From NCBI GenBank assembly GCA_021800445.1, contig JAJYYZ010000007.1, forward strand, positions 1 to 59,917: DNA of 59,917 bases, given 5' to 3'. Every line of letters starts with the position of its first letter. Within the stretch, counting starts at the first letter, position 1. The notes under the pieces were generated by a model that saw only the letters and a list, made by a program, of their open reading frames with translations, was not told where the DNA came from and did not search any database. The DNA is from a bacterium (GTDB lineage: Bacteria; Thermotogota; Thermotogae; Mesoaciditogales; Mesoaciditogaceae). Shown here in pieces: positions 1-11,146 of the stretch. Both the position numbers and the translations under genes were made by a program.

Positions 1-1
1 T

Positions 2-43
2 TTATTATATACTCGATCAATTTTAAATGTGAAATTGGCTTGA
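2..43 (+). CDS. C-terminal tail of an upstream gene (partial)
   Basis: An open frame enters from the left edge and ends at TGA 41-43, overlapping the TTG start of ispG at base 40 in a TTGA overlap. Only 13 residues are visible, too few to identify. In many bacteria an RseP-type site-2 protease or dxr precedes ispG, but nothing here proves that. The overlap is the main reason to believe the frame, since the next three genes show the same coupled style. Confidence 0.3.
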   Translation, partial: LLYTRSILNVKLA

Positions 44-1113
44 CAAAGGTTGTTAAAATCGGAAGTGTGTTTATTGGCGGTGGAAATCCTGTGGCCGTTC
101 AATCTATGACCAACACGGATACAAAAAACGTTACTGCCACAGTTGAACAGATAAAAAATCTGGAATCGGCAGGATGTAAAATAGCAAGGATCAGTGTTTA
201 TGATGAAGCATGCGTTGAATCTTTGAAAGCCATAAAATCCCTTGTGAAAATCCCGATAGTTGCCGATGTACATTTTGACTACAAAATAGCGATAGGATCG
301 ATTCTTGCAGGGGTTGATAAGGTAAGAATAAATCCTGGCAACATAGGTGCGAGGTGGAAAGTTGAAGAAGTTGCACGTGTTGCAAAAGATCACGGTATTC
401 CGATAAGGGTCGGATCGAATGCTGGTTCGATAGATGAATCTTACCTTAAGAAATTTGACGATCCCGTTGATGCGCTTGTCCAGAGTGCCATAGATGAAAT
501 CAACACGCTTGAGTCAGTTGGATTCGATGATATAGTGGTGGCCGTTAAGTCTTCTGATCCAATTGAAACTATTGTTGCAAATGAAAAATTGTCTAAGATG
601 ACTTCTCATCCGCTGCATATCGGAGTGACCGAAGCCGGTATTTATGAAGACGCGATCGTTAAATCGGCCTTTGCGCTTGGACATTTGCTTTACGAAGGGA
701 TTGGTAATACGATAAGGGTTTCGATCGCGGGCGATCCTGTTAATGAAATAGGAATTGCTTATTCCATACTTCAAAGTGTAAATGTCTTTGATGGGCCTGA
801 AATCATTGCATGTCCAACTTGTGCCCGTACCGAGATAAACGTTGAGGAACTGGCAAGAGAGGTAAAAAAATCGCTTGCGGATGTTAGAGGTAAGATAAAA
901 GTTGCGGTCATGGGATGTGTCGTCAACGGACTTGGAGAGGCAAAAGGTGCAGATGTTGCCGTCTTTGGTACCAAAAATGGCGGCGTAATTTATATGGATG
1001 GTAAAATGGTATCGACAGTCAGCAGGGAAGAAATTCTTCCTGCCCTTAAAAATCTTGTAATTGAATATCTGAAAGGAGAGAAAAAGTTTGAAAACGATAA
1101 AGCACGTAAGTGA
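40..1113 (+). CDS. ispG: 4-hydroxy-3-methylbut-2-enyl diphosphate synthase (flavodoxin/ferredoxin type)
   Basis: This is the penultimate enzyme of the MEP isoprenoid pathway, reducing MEcPP to HMBPP with a 4Fe-4S cluster in the cytoplasm. The 357-residue protein has the short bacterial layout. An N-terminal TIM barrel contains GGGNPVAVQSMTNTDT and RINPGNIG. The cluster domain contains CPTCARTE (C258, C261) and MGCVVNGLGEA (C293, E300), with NGLGE where NGPGE is usual. TTG at 40 overlaps the previous stop; the frame is open upstream to the edge, so an earlier start cannot be excluded. It overlaps panC by 26 bases. Confidence 0.93.
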   Translation: MTKVVKIGSVFIGGGNPVAVQSMTNTDTKNVTATVEQIKNLESAGCKIARISVYDEACVESLKAIKSLVKIPIVADVHFDYKIAIGSILAGVDKVRINPGNIGARWKVEEVARVAKDHGIPIRVGSNAGSIDESYLKKFDDPVDALVQSAIDEINTLESVGFDDIVVAVKSSDPIETIVANEKLSKMTSHPLHIGVTEAGIYEDAIVKSAFALGHLLYEGIGNTIRVSIAGDPVNEIGIAYSILQSVNVFDGPEIIACPTCARTEINVEELAREVKKSLADVRGKIKVAVMGCVVNGLGEAKGADVAVFGTKNGGVIYMDGKMVSTVSREEILPALKNLVIEYLKGEKKFENDKARK

Positions 1114-1927
1114 GATGGTTGAGATCTCAAAAAATTATGCTGGTAAAAGTGTGGGCTTTGTTCCAACGATGGGAGCGCTTCATGCGGGCCATCTTTCCCT
1201 CGTGAAAGAAGCAAGAAAGCATAACGACATCGTTGTCGTCAGCATTTTCGTGAATCCTACCCAATTTGGTCCGAGGGAAGATTTCGGTGCGTATCCGAGA
1301 GTGCTTGATAAAGATCAAGCATTGCTTGATCGCGAAAATGTCGATTACATCTTCGCTCCTGAATCTTCGGAGATGTATCCTGAAGGTTTTTCTACATCAA
1401 TTCACGTTGCGAGTTTGACGGACTATCTTTGCGGCTATTACAGGCCAGGTCATTTCGACGGCGTTGCGTTGGTGGTGAATAAACTTTTCAACATTGTAAA
1501 ACCAACACGCGCTTACTTTGGACAGAAAGATGCTCAGCAATTCAGAATGCTTAAAAGGATGGTCGATGATTTGAACATGAACGTTGAGATGATCGAAATG
1601 TCCATAGTCAGAGAACCGGATGGCCTTGCTTTGAGTTCAAGGAACATGTATCTTTCTTCGGAAGAAAGAAAAGTGGCTCCGATGCTTCATCAGGCAATAA
1701 AATACGCCGTCGATCAGATAAAATCAGGAAGAAGAGACGCTTACAAAATAAAAAGAGAGGCCATGAACAAATTAAGGGTTTATCCGGAAATCAAAGTTCA
1801 ATATTTTGAAATCGTAGATGAAAGAAAACTCATACCAATCTCGAAGATCACGTCTAAAGTGATAGTGGCCGCTGCAATATACCTTGGAAAAACGAGACTT
1901 ATAGACAACGAAATCGTTGATGTTTGA
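1088..1927 (+). CDS. panC: Pantothenate synthetase
   Basis: It condenses pantoate with beta-alanine using ATP (pantothenate/CoA synthesis). The 279-residue length is normal. Family marks are VPTMGALHAGHLSLV with the HIGH-like HAGH, a middle KLFNIVKPTRAYFGQKDAQQ segment, and the KMSKS-region equivalent REPDGLALSSRNMYLS. The start is TTG at 1088, placed by an AAAGGAG ribosome site inside the end of ispG. No panB or panD is nearby, so its place in an ispG operon looks like simple co-transcription. Confidence 0.95.
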   Translation: MKTIKHVSEMVEISKNYAGKSVGFVPTMGALHAGHLSLVKEARKHNDIVVVSIFVNPTQFGPREDFGAYPRVLDKDQALLDRENVDYIFAPESSEMYPEGFSTSIHVASLTDYLCGYYRPGHFDGVALVVNKLFNIVKPTRAYFGQKDAQQFRMLKRMVDDLNMNVEMIEMSIVREPDGLALSSRNMYLSSEERKVAPMLHQAIKYAVDQIKSGRRDAYKIKREAMNKLRVYPEIKVQYFEIVDERKLIPISKITSKVIVAAAIYLGKTRLIDNEIVDV

Positions 1928-2742
1928 GTGCCATGGGAAAGATAAAAGTTGTAACGGACAATTCATGCGATTTACCTTCGGAGTGGTTCAAAGCAAATGA
2001 CGTTGAAGTTATCAATTTGAAAATACTTGTAGATGGGCAGATCAAAGAATTAACAACACGACAGATGTTTGAAGAGGTAAAAATGGGTAAAAAGGTAACA
2101 ACTTCTCAACCCAATCCGGATGAATTCGAAAAAATGTACGAGAAAATTCTTAAAGAGTATGATGAAATTCTTTCAATTCACTTATCATCCAAGTTGAGCG
2201 GTACCTACAACAGCGCGACATTGGCGGCCCAAAAATTCAAAGGAAAAGTTGAAACGGTAGATTCACTTACGACAACAGCCGCACTGGGCGCTCTGGTTGC
2301 AAAAGGCGTTGAACTTTCAAAAACGGGCGATTTAAAAAAAAGCGCCGAAGAATTGAGAAAACTTTCTTTGACGGTAAAAACGATCTTTGGTGTTCAAACC
2401 GTCGAAAATCTTGTAAGAGGCGGCAGAGCACACCTTATAGCCGGCAAACTTGTTACTTTGCTCAATGTGAAGCCTGTTTTGAAAGGAGAAGACGGAGAAA
2501 TCAAATTTCACAAGATCATGCTGGGGTTTCAAAGAGTTCTGAGGGAAATTGTCAATTACGTCGAATCGTATGAGGTAATGGATAAAAAAATTTACATAGC
2601 ACACGTTAATGCACAGCAAAGCGTGGATTATCTGATATCAAAGCTCGGAAAGGATTACACTTTTACCGTTAGCCCGGCAAGCCCCGCAATAACTTTAAAC
2701 GCCGGCGAAGGTGCCGTTCTTGTTGGCTTTTTGATTAAATGA
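1924..2742 (+). CDS. DegV family fatty-acid-binding protein
   Basis: DegV/FakB proteins bind single fatty acids; in Firmicutes FakB presents them to the kinase FakA. Seen here: the N-terminal VTDNSCDLP strand, the TTSQPNPDEFEKMYE segment, and ILSIHLSSKLSGTYNSA, the conserved ligand-binding serine region. The 272-residue length is a little shorter than usual (about 280). It starts at TTG 1924 in a TTGA overlap with panC, or at ATG 1933. No fakA gene is in the window, so the partner is unknown. Confidence 0.85.
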   Translation: MSAMGKIKVVTDNSCDLPSEWFKANDVEVINLKILVDGQIKELTTRQMFEEVKMGKKVTTSQPNPDEFEKMYEKILKEYDEILSIHLSSKLSGTYNSATLAAQKFKGKVETVDSLTTTAALGALVAKGVELSKTGDLKKSAEELRKLSLTVKTIFGVQTVENLVRGGRAHLIAGKLVTLLNVKPVLKGEDGEIKFHKIMLGFQRVLREIVNYVESYEVMDKKIYIAHVNAQQSVDYLISKLGKDYTFTVSPASPAITLNAGEGAVLVGFLIK

Positions 2743-2761
2743 ACTTAAAATATGTTATAAT
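2731..2761 (+). promoter_or_regulatory. Candidate promoter of the CPBP protease gene
   Basis: TTGATT (2731-2736) and a perfect TATAAT (2756-2761) are 19 bases apart and end only six bases before the GTG at 2768. A transcript would start at or next to the start codon, which implies a leaderless mRNA. No Shine-Dalgarno sequence is visible before the GTG. Confidence 0.45.
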
Positions 2762-2767
2762 TATTTT

Positions 2768-3421
2768 GTGAAAGAAAAAAGCGATGAAATTTACGTCGAT
2801 TTCTTTGATTTACTGATAATTTTGGCCATTAACTTCCCAATCTTTTTACTTCTTGCGATCTTCAAATATTTGGGGGGGAGTTCTGACACACTCTCTGCCT
2901 TTCTTCTGATACTGCTTTCTGTCTTAACTGTGTGGGGTTTTCATTTGATTTTGAAACAAAAAGGATATGGAATTGGTTCGTGGTTTAGAATTTCTTCTTT
3001 TGGACCCGATCTTATATGGAGTGTTATAGTTTTTCCCGGTGTTTTTGGTGTTTACTTTGTGATGAGTTTTTTAACCGCTTTTATATGGGATGAACCCATA
3101 TTTTCGAAGATGAGCATGAACCCCAATGCATTTGTGGCTGTCATATCATTAGGATTGTTTTTCCCGGTTGTTGAAGAGGTGATCTTCAGAGGAGCAATTT
3201 ATGGATATCTGAAACATTTCTTTTCTCCAGAATTTGCCATAATTTTGACCTCGGTGGCCTTTGCGGTTGTGCATCCTTTTCAAGATTGGATGAAACTTTT
3301 TGTTTTCGGAATGCTGTTAAATTTGCTATACTATAAGAGAGGAACCCTGACGGTAAGTTCAACGGTTCATGTGATGGTTAACCTGATTTATCTTTCCATT
3401 GCTTACTTACCGAGGGTTTGA
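2768..3421 (+). CDS. CPBP family intramembrane metalloprotease
   Basis: This is a polytopic membrane protein of the CPBP (CAAX protease/bacteriocin-processing, Abi) family. The 217-residue protein has about six hydrophobic segments. The metal-site motifs are visible: EEVIFRGAIYG (the EExxxR glutamates) near residue 138, a histidine in AFAVVHPF, and a third motif HVMVN near the C terminus. Substrates are unknown. The GTG start at 2768 has no ribosome site and sits just after a TATAAT box. Its stop lies 18 bases before clpC. Confidence 0.85.
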   Translation: MKEKSDEIYVDFFDLLIILAINFPIFLLLAIFKYLGGSSDTLSAFLLILLSVLTVWGFHLILKQKGYGIGSWFRISSFGPDLIWSVIVFPGVFGVYFVMSFLTAFIWDEPIFSKMSMNPNAFVAVISLGLFFPVVEEVIFRGAIYGYLKHFFSPEFAIILTSVAFAVVHPFQDWMKLFVFGMLLNLLYYKRGTLTVSSTVHVMVNLIYLSIAYLPRV

Positions 3422-3438
3422 AAGAGGGTGATTTAGCT

Positions 3439-5914
<2,476 letters not shown>

Positions 5915-5934
<20 letters not shown>

Positions 5935-7255
5935 AATCGTTTACGTGTGCTCTGAATGTGGATACAAATCTACAAAATGGTTTGGCAGGTGCCCCGGTTG
6001 TGGCGCATGGGATTCTGCAGTTAGAGTTGAAGAAGGGGTACAAAGTGGTACCCCTTCTTTGATAGAGTTTAAATCATCCACATCTGACATATCCATTCCT
6101 CAAAGGATGACCACTGCCATGAAGGAAACGGACAGAGTTTTGGGTGGCGGGGTTGTTTCAGGGAGCGTCATTCTCATTTCCGGAGGCCCAGGTATAGGAA
6201 AGTCTACGCTTGCGATTGAATATGCAAGTGCACTTACCGCTTACGGGAACGTTTACTATGTAAGCGGAGAGGAGTCTATTCCGCAAACTTTGCTGAGAGT
6301 AAAACGTCTCGGCGTTGAAAATAATCGCCTTTTTCTTTCTTCCGAGGTAAATGTGGATGATGTACTGTCATCCGTTTCTTCAAAAGGAAAACCCGTGGCA
6401 ATAGTTTTTGATTCGATTCAAACACTTTACACATCCGGCATGAGTGCACTCGCCGGCAGTGTTCCTCAAATGAGAGAATGCACGATGAAACTCATAGATT
6501 ACGCAAAAGCCAACGATGTTGCGATATTCATGATAGGGCACGTCACAAAAGAAGGAAATATCGCAGGCCCGATGGTGCTTGAGCATATGGTCGACGGCGT
6601 GCTTTATCTTGAAGGTGAGCCAAGATCTGGAAGAAGGATTCTGAGATCTGTTAAAAACAGATTTGGCCCAACAGATGAAATAGCGGTTTATGATATGGAA
6701 ACGAATGGAATGATTGAAATTCCGGATCCTTCAAAAATTTTTGCAGATGTTGATTCTGAAGATCCCGGTAGCGCGCTTTCTGTTATAGTAGAAGGATCAA
6801 GGCCTTTGATGGTGAACGTTCAAGTGCTTGCAACTCCGAGTTACAGAAATGGATCTATGAGAATAACAAGAGGATTTGAAAACACAAAACTCATGATCAT
6901 GGCTGCCATAGTGTCAAGTCATCTTGGAATTTCACTTGAAAATAAAGACATATACCTTAACATTCTCGGAGGATTACGCACAACTGATACCGGAATTGAT
7001 CTTGCAGTTGCAGTTGCAATATTTTCGGCCGTCAAAAAGTTGAGATTTCCGCCCAAAATTGCGTTCATAGGAGAAATAGGCCTTGACGGGAAAGTTAGAA
7101 ATGTGCCTCAAATGCAAATGAGAATATCGGAGGCAAAACGGATGGGTATAGAACGTGTTATTGTTTCGAACGGTTACAGGTCTGACGAAACAGAAGGTGT
7201 TAAAATTTTAAAAGAAGCCATTTTAAAATCATTCGGAGGAAAAAATGTCGCTTGA
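5915..7255 (+). CDS. radA: DNA repair protein RadA
   Basis: RadA is a RecA-like motor that drives branch migration during recombinational repair. The 446 residues show a four-cysteine zinc finger (C12, C15, C26, C29), a RecA core with Walker A GGPGIGKST near 90-98, the RadA signature KNRFG near 247, and a C-terminal Lon-protease-like domain. It starts at GTG 5915 inside the end of clpC. The linker after the zinc finger is encoded by a perfect terminator-like hairpin (listed separately). The disA start overlaps its end by 11 bases. Confidence 0.96.
6031..6060 (+). terminator. Terminator-like hairpin inside radA
   Basis: Perfect 11-bp arms AGAAGGGGTAC (6031-6041) and GTACCCCTTCT (6048-6058) enclose a six-base loop and are followed by TT. 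The structure lies about 115 bases into radA, in the linker between zinc finger and ATPase. It has the shape of a weak intrinsic terminator or mRNA-stabilising hairpin; function is not known. Confidence 0.4.
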
Positions 7256-8330
7256 TGATAAAAGTGTAAAAGATATACTTTCGATGGTAGCACCTGGGAC
7301 ACCCTTAAGAGATGCGATAGACAACATAATGAGGGCTGACAAAGGAGCACTCATTTTTCTTGTACAGGATCCAAAAGAATACTTAAAAAATGGCGTTATT
7401 CAGGGTGGTTTCGATCTTAATTGCCTTTTTACTCCGAATAAAGTTTATGAACTTGCAAAAATGGATGGAGCGATAGTGCTTTCGGAAGATCTCAAGAAAA
7501 TATGGTACGCCAATGTTCAATTATCCACCGACAGGAGTATTCCAACGGACGAAACAGGCACAAGACACAGAACCGCTGAGAGACTTGCACTTCAGACAGG
7601 AAAACTCGTGATAGCCGTTTCTCAAAGAAGGAAGGTGATAACACTTTACCAAAAAGATTGGAAATACATGGTAAAAGATGTCTCCGTTATCGTACTTCAG
7701 ATGAATCAGGGAATAAGACTTATGGAGAGGTACAGGACAAATTTCGACAATTCTATCATATCTTTGAGCACTAAAGAGATGGAAAACAGGGTTACGCTTT
7801 TCGATGTTTTCGAAATTATCAATCGTGGTTTGAAGATAATAAGTTTGTACAGAGATCTTTCATTTTACCTTTCCGAACTTGGAAATGAAGGAGTTCTTAC
7901 CAAATTACATATGGATGAACTCAACGATGGCGTTGATGAGAATATCGGATTGTTGATTATGGATTATGCAAGTGAAAGAGTCATAGGAAAATCACATGAT
8001 CCGGATCGACTCATGAAAGTGCTTTTTTCGAATCAAAAAGAAGAGATTCTTGATCTTTTCTCTTTCGTTCGTCATATGGGGTATGATATAGAGGAACATC
8101 AGATCTTTGAAATGACTTTGCAACCAAGAGGATACAGACTTTTAAGAAGTATTCCAAGAATACCCATGAATATAGCACACGATCTTGTCAAAAAATTTGA
8201 GAACATATCAGGGCTTTTAAAGGCTTCTTTCGATGATCTTATGAGTGTCGATGGTGTTGCCGAGAAACGTGCAACTGTTATAATGAGTGGCATTTCGTCT
8301 TTGAAAAATAGGATTAATTATGGTAATTAA
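7245..8330 (+). CDS. disA: DNA integrity scanning diadenylate cyclase DisA
   Basis: DisA makes cyclic di-AMP from two ATP and slows when it meets branched DNA. The 361 residues carry the DAC domain with the DGA motif (D74-A76) and GTRHRT (R107-R109), a helical middle, and a C-terminal helix-hairpin-helix DNA-binding part with VDGVAEKRATVIMSGI. ATG 7245 follows GGAGGA and overlaps radA. The radA-disA pair is a widespread functional couple, RadA restraining DisA in Bacillus. A c-di-AMP phosphodiesterase is not in the window. Confidence 0.95.
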   Translation: MSLDDKSVKDILSMVAPGTPLRDAIDNIMRADKGALIFLVQDPKEYLKNGVIQGGFDLNCLFTPNKVYELAKMDGAIVLSEDLKKIWYANVQLSTDRSIPTDETGTRHRTAERLALQTGKLVIAVSQRRKVITLYQKDWKYMVKDVSVIVLQMNQGIRLMERYRTNFDNSIISLSTKEMENRVTLFDVFEIINRGLKIISLYRDLSFYLSELGNEGVLTKLHMDELNDGVDENIGLLIMDYASERVIGKSHDPDRLMKVLFSNQKEEILDLFSFVRHMGYDIEEHQIFEMTLQPRGYRLLRSIPRIPMNIAHDLVKKFENISGLLKASFDDLMSVDGVAEKRATVIMSGISSLKNRINYGN

Positions 8331-8350
8331 TTCATAAGGGGGTACAAATT

Positions 8351-9352
8351 ATGATCGAATGGTTGCTGTTGATCCTTCCGTTATTTTTAGGACTTTATTT
8401 TGGTTACGCATGGTTTCCGAACTATGCTCTCTTCGATACAAGATGGTGGTATCCTTACTTTGTGATTTTAATTGGTGGAATAGCAGGGCTTCTGATTGGA
8501 ATTGTACTTTATTTTCTAGCCAAACGTTTGAAAGAAAACAGGATAAACGCGTTTAATTTTCTGATTGCCCTTGCCGCCTTCGTCGTGTTTATGGTGGTAG
8601 GAAATTACCTTATGACCGATTTCACAAACTATAACTTTTTATCTGTTACAATAGGAAAATCTATAATCGTGATCCTTTCTTTTATGGGTGCATGGATCAT
8701 TGCCCAAAGGTCAATTCTGTCGATGTTCAAAGTTGGAGAGATATCTGGGAATTACGGGAGTTTCATCTTCGACACCTCCGTTCTTCTCGATGACAAGCTT
8801 TTGGATCTCTTCGATATAGGACTTTTTAACGGCAAAATAGTAATACCTCAATTTGTGTTAATTGAGATGCAAAAATTGGCGGACAGTTCGGATGACGAAA
8901 AAAAAGACAAAGGCAGAAAAGGCTTTGAAATAATTGAAAAAATGCAAGGTTTGGACGATCTAAAAGTTACGATAGACGATTCAATAGCCTACAGAACGGG
9001 GAAGGTTGATGAAGATCTCGTCAATCTCGCGAGAAAATACAATGGAAGGTTAGTAACGCTTGATTACAATCTTACGCGTGTAGCCCAACTTCAGGGTGTA
9101 AAAGTTTTAAACCTTAACCATCTCGCGGAAATACTCAAACCAACACTTTTGCCCGGTCAGAGAATAAAATTGCAGATAATCAGACATGGTAAAAACAAAG
9201 AACAAGGAATAGGATTCACAGAAGACGGAACGATGATAGTCGTCGAAGATGGCGGGAAGAACGTGGGAGAACCGCAAGAAGTGGTTATAACGAATATCCT
9301 TAGAACTAACGCAGGTAAATTGCTTTTTGCGCGCATAAATCCTAAGTCATGA
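8351..9352 (+). CDS. PIN/TRAM domain membrane protein (YacL-like)
   Basis: The 333-residue protein has four N-terminal membrane helices (about 1-125), a PIN nuclease-fold domain with acidic residues in FIFDTSVLLDD and VDEDLVNLARKYNGRLVTLD, and a C-terminal TRAM RNA-binding domain from about 270. This is the layout of Bacillus YacL, which also lies between disA and ispD. The acidic PIN residues look intact, so nuclease activity is plausible; targets are unknown. ATG 8351 follows AAGGGGGT, and the stop overlaps the ispD start as ATGA. Confidence 0.9.
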   Translation: MIEWLLLILPLFLGLYFGYAWFPNYALFDTRWWYPYFVILIGGIAGLLIGIVLYFLAKRLKENRINAFNFLIALAAFVVFMVVGNYLMTDFTNYNFLSVTIGKSIIVILSFMGAWIIAQRSILSMFKVGEISGNYGSFIFDTSVLLDDKLLDLFDIGLFNGKIVIPQFVLIEMQKLADSSDDEKKDKGRKGFEIIEKMQGLDDLKVTIDDSIAYRTGKVDEDLVNLARKYNGRLVTLDYNLTRVAQLQGVKVLNLNHLAEILKPTLLPGQRIKLQIIRHGKNKEQGIGFTEDGTMIVVEDGGKNVGEPQEVVITNILRTNAGKLLFARINPKS

Positions 9353-9990
9353 AATCTGCCATAATAGTCTGTGCCGGGAATTCAAGTAGATTTTCAGGAG
9401 GTAGAGAGAACAAAACTCTCTACCTTTTTGAAGGTAAACCTATTTTTCTTTATTCAGTCAATGTCTTTGAAAGACTTAATTTTGATCTCATCGTGATAGT
9501 CATAAAAGCAGAGGAAAAAAAATCCTTCGATAAGTACCTAAATCCTAAAATCAAAATCGCTTACGGTGGCCCAAGAAGACAGGACTCAGTTTTAAATGCA
9601 CTTGATCTTGTGCCGGCCGATAGCGAAGTGCTCGTCCATGATGGCGCAAGGCCTTTTTTGACCGATAAAATCGTAAAAGACGTCTTATCGGAGATAAGAT
9701 CCAAAAGATGTGTTGTACCCGCCATCAAAAGTGAAGACACGATAAGAATAGAAAATGCCGGGAAGTGCACTCTTTTCGACAGAAACAAAGTTTTTAGAAT
9801 GCAAACACCCCAAGGTTGTGTTGCAGGAGAACTTGCCAGTCTTTACAAAAAATTTTCACATATCGATCTTTTAGATGACGCATCTGCCTTTGAACTGGAA
9901 GGATTTGAGATTAAACTTGTGGATGGAGACAAACGAAATATAAAAATCACGACAAAAGAAGATCTGAAAATTCTTCAGGCGTTGCTATAA
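9349..9990 (+). CDS. ispD: 2-C-methyl-D-erythritol 4-phosphate cytidylyltransferase
   Basis: Third step of the MEP pathway, joining CTP and MEP. The 213 residues are slightly short. The nucleotide-binding start is CAGNSSRF, where AAGxGxRM is usual, followed by a K in NKTLYLFEGKP. VHDGARPF and DRNKVFRMQTPQGC are well conserved. It is translationally coupled to the PIN/TRAM gene by ATGA. ispF does not follow, unlike Bacillus. A perfect hairpin with a T-tract lies about 50 bases into the gene (separate entry). Confidence 0.9.
   Translation: MKSAIIVCAGNSSRFSGGRENKTLYLFEGKPIFLYSVNVFERLNFDLIVIVIKAEEKKSFDKYLNPKIKIAYGGPRRQDSVLNALDLVPADSEVLVHDGARPFLTDKIVKDVLSEIRSKRCVVPAIKSEDTIRIENAGKCTLFDRNKVFRMQTPQGCVAGELASLYKKFSHIDLLDDASAFELEGFEIKLVDGDKRNIKITTKEDLKILQALL
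9400..9429 (+). terminator. Intrinsic-terminator-like hairpin inside ispD
   Basis: Perfect 9-bp arms GGTAGAGAG (9400-9408) and CTCTCTACC (9416-9424) with a seven-base loop are followed at once by TTTTT (9425-9429). This is a textbook intrinsic terminator shape, but it lies within codons 18-27 of ispD. It could attenuate the clpC-radA-disA operon before ispD. Confidence 0.5.
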
Positions 9991-10024
9991 TAAACATTAT
10001 GAATGATTTAAAAAATAATTTTTT

Positions 10025-10054
10025 TTGCGATCTTGCAAAGAGGTTATATATAAT
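10025..10054 (+). promoter_or_regulatory. Promoter of the cytochrome-b5-like gene
   Basis: TTGCGA (10025-10030), an 18-base spacer and TATAAT (10049-10054) precede a GGGGGAGG ribosome site and the ATG at 10070. The transcript leader would be very short. Confidence 0.55.
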
Positions 10055-10069
10055 TGGGGGAGGTAAAAA

Positions 10070-10789
10070 ATGGAAGAGTTTGACGAAAAATCTCTTTCCA
10101 GATACAACGGAAAAGAAGAAAAGCAGGTTTATATCGCTTACAAAGGAAAGGTTTACGATGTAAGCGAGAGTAAAATGTGGAAAACAGGCACACATATGAA
10201 CAAACATTTCGCCGGAAAAGATCTCACCGTTCAGTTGTCTGCGGCACCACATGGCGAAGAAGTTTTTTCAAAATTCAAAATTGTCGGTACTTTCAAAGTC
10301 TCTGCTGCTCAAGATGAAAGAATTCCCAAATGGCTTTCGAATTTGATCGAGAAACATCCATCTCTCAAAAGACATCCACACCTTAGCCTTGTTCATTTTC
10401 CGTTGGCATTCATGATCGGATCAAGCCTTTTTGCATTGCTTTACGCTTTGTTCGGTGTAAAATCATTCAATGCAACTGTTTTTGATCTCATGATAGCCGG
10501 TCTTGTTTTTAGTGTCTTTGCAATTGTATCTGGATTTTTTACATGGTATCTCAATTACATGTCAAAACCCATAAAAGCGGTTATCATCAAAATAGTGTTT
10601 TCTTTTATACTCGATGCAGACGCCGTGATTTTGATCTGGTGGCGATCTCTTGATTCGAATATCTTGATAAACGTAAGAAACTTTTCTTTTAACAGTTGGA
10701 TCTTTTTTATCATGACTTTGCTACTTGCACTTTTTGCCATGATAATAGGATATTACGGTGGAGAATTAGTTTATCCAACAAAAAAGTAG
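10070..10789 (+). CDS. Cytochrome b5-like heme/steroid-binding domain fused to a DUF2231 membrane domain
   Basis: The first 80 or so residues match the bacterial cytochrome-b5-like fold (YNGKEEKQVYIAYKGKVYDV, then GTHMNKHFAGKDLT and HGEEVF). The rest is a four-helix DUF2231 domain opened by HPHLSLVHFPLAF. The classical HPGG heme motif is absent, so heme might be bound in the tyrosine-linked manner of MAPR proteins, or not at all. It is monocistronic with its own promoter. A role in membrane redox chemistry is inference only. Confidence 0.75.
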   Translation: MEEFDEKSLSRYNGKEEKQVYIAYKGKVYDVSESKMWKTGTHMNKHFAGKDLTVQLSAAPHGEEVFSKFKIVGTFKVSAAQDERIPKWLSNLIEKHPSLKRHPHLSLVHFPLAFMIGSSLFALLYALFGVKSFNATVFDLMIAGLVFSVFAIVSGFFTWYLNYMSKPIKAVIIKIVFSFILDADAVILIWWRSLDSNILINVRNFSFNSWIFFIMTLLLALFAMIIGYYGGELVYPTKK

Positions 10790-10832
10790 AAGGCAATGTG
10801 TAGATGAGGCTTGTATCCTTAACGTTGCCTTC
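10789..10832 (+). repeat. Inverted repeat after the cytochrome-b5-like gene
   Basis: GAAGGCAA (10789-10796) and TTGCCTTC (10825-10832) can pair across a 28-base loop right at the gene's stop. There is no T-run, so it is a poor intrinsic terminator but may be the 3' end structure. Confidence 0.3.
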
Positions 10833-10970
10833 GGCATGGTCGGTGGCAAAATCGCTTTTTACCTTTGACTGCTTACTCGTAACTGCTTTTTCTCTAATCT
10901 CTTTTTTAGAGATTGTCCAAACCTCTATTTCTATAAAGTTATCTCAGTTTTTGGACAAGCTTGGATCAAT
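10833..10970. other. Non-coding spacer with IS-end-like and word-like repeats
   Basis: No gene seen. It holds TTGTCCAAA (10913-10921) facing TTTGGACAA (10950-10958), possible leftover IS ends, and the stretch 10873-10901, which shares two blocks with the larA-rhaB spacer near 43.8 kb. The last bases, GATCAATTT at 10965-10973, would continue in frame into the truncated binding-protein fragment beyond the element on the right. Confidence 0.4.
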
Positions 10971-10985
10971 TTAACGCTCTTTTGA

Positions 10986-11015
10986 GCAAGAATTCTCCCA
11001 CTTCTATAAGTGGTG
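10986..11015 (+). repeat. 30-bp terminal inverted repeat, left copy
   Basis: This copy is the exact reverse complement of 12203-12232. It contains a CCACTT-CTAT-AAGTGG hairpin and lies downstream of the TnpB-like gene, where an omega-RNA scaffold/right end would be expected. Confidence 0.8.
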
Positions 11016-11146
11016 GGAGCATGTTACTGTGATTCCACTCTCACAGAAAATTTAACATAAATCTCAATTTAACACGCAAGTCCTGTGTTAAATTCAATAA
11101 AATTCAGCGTTTTTGATCAAAAATTAAGAGCTTATCCGTAAATAGT

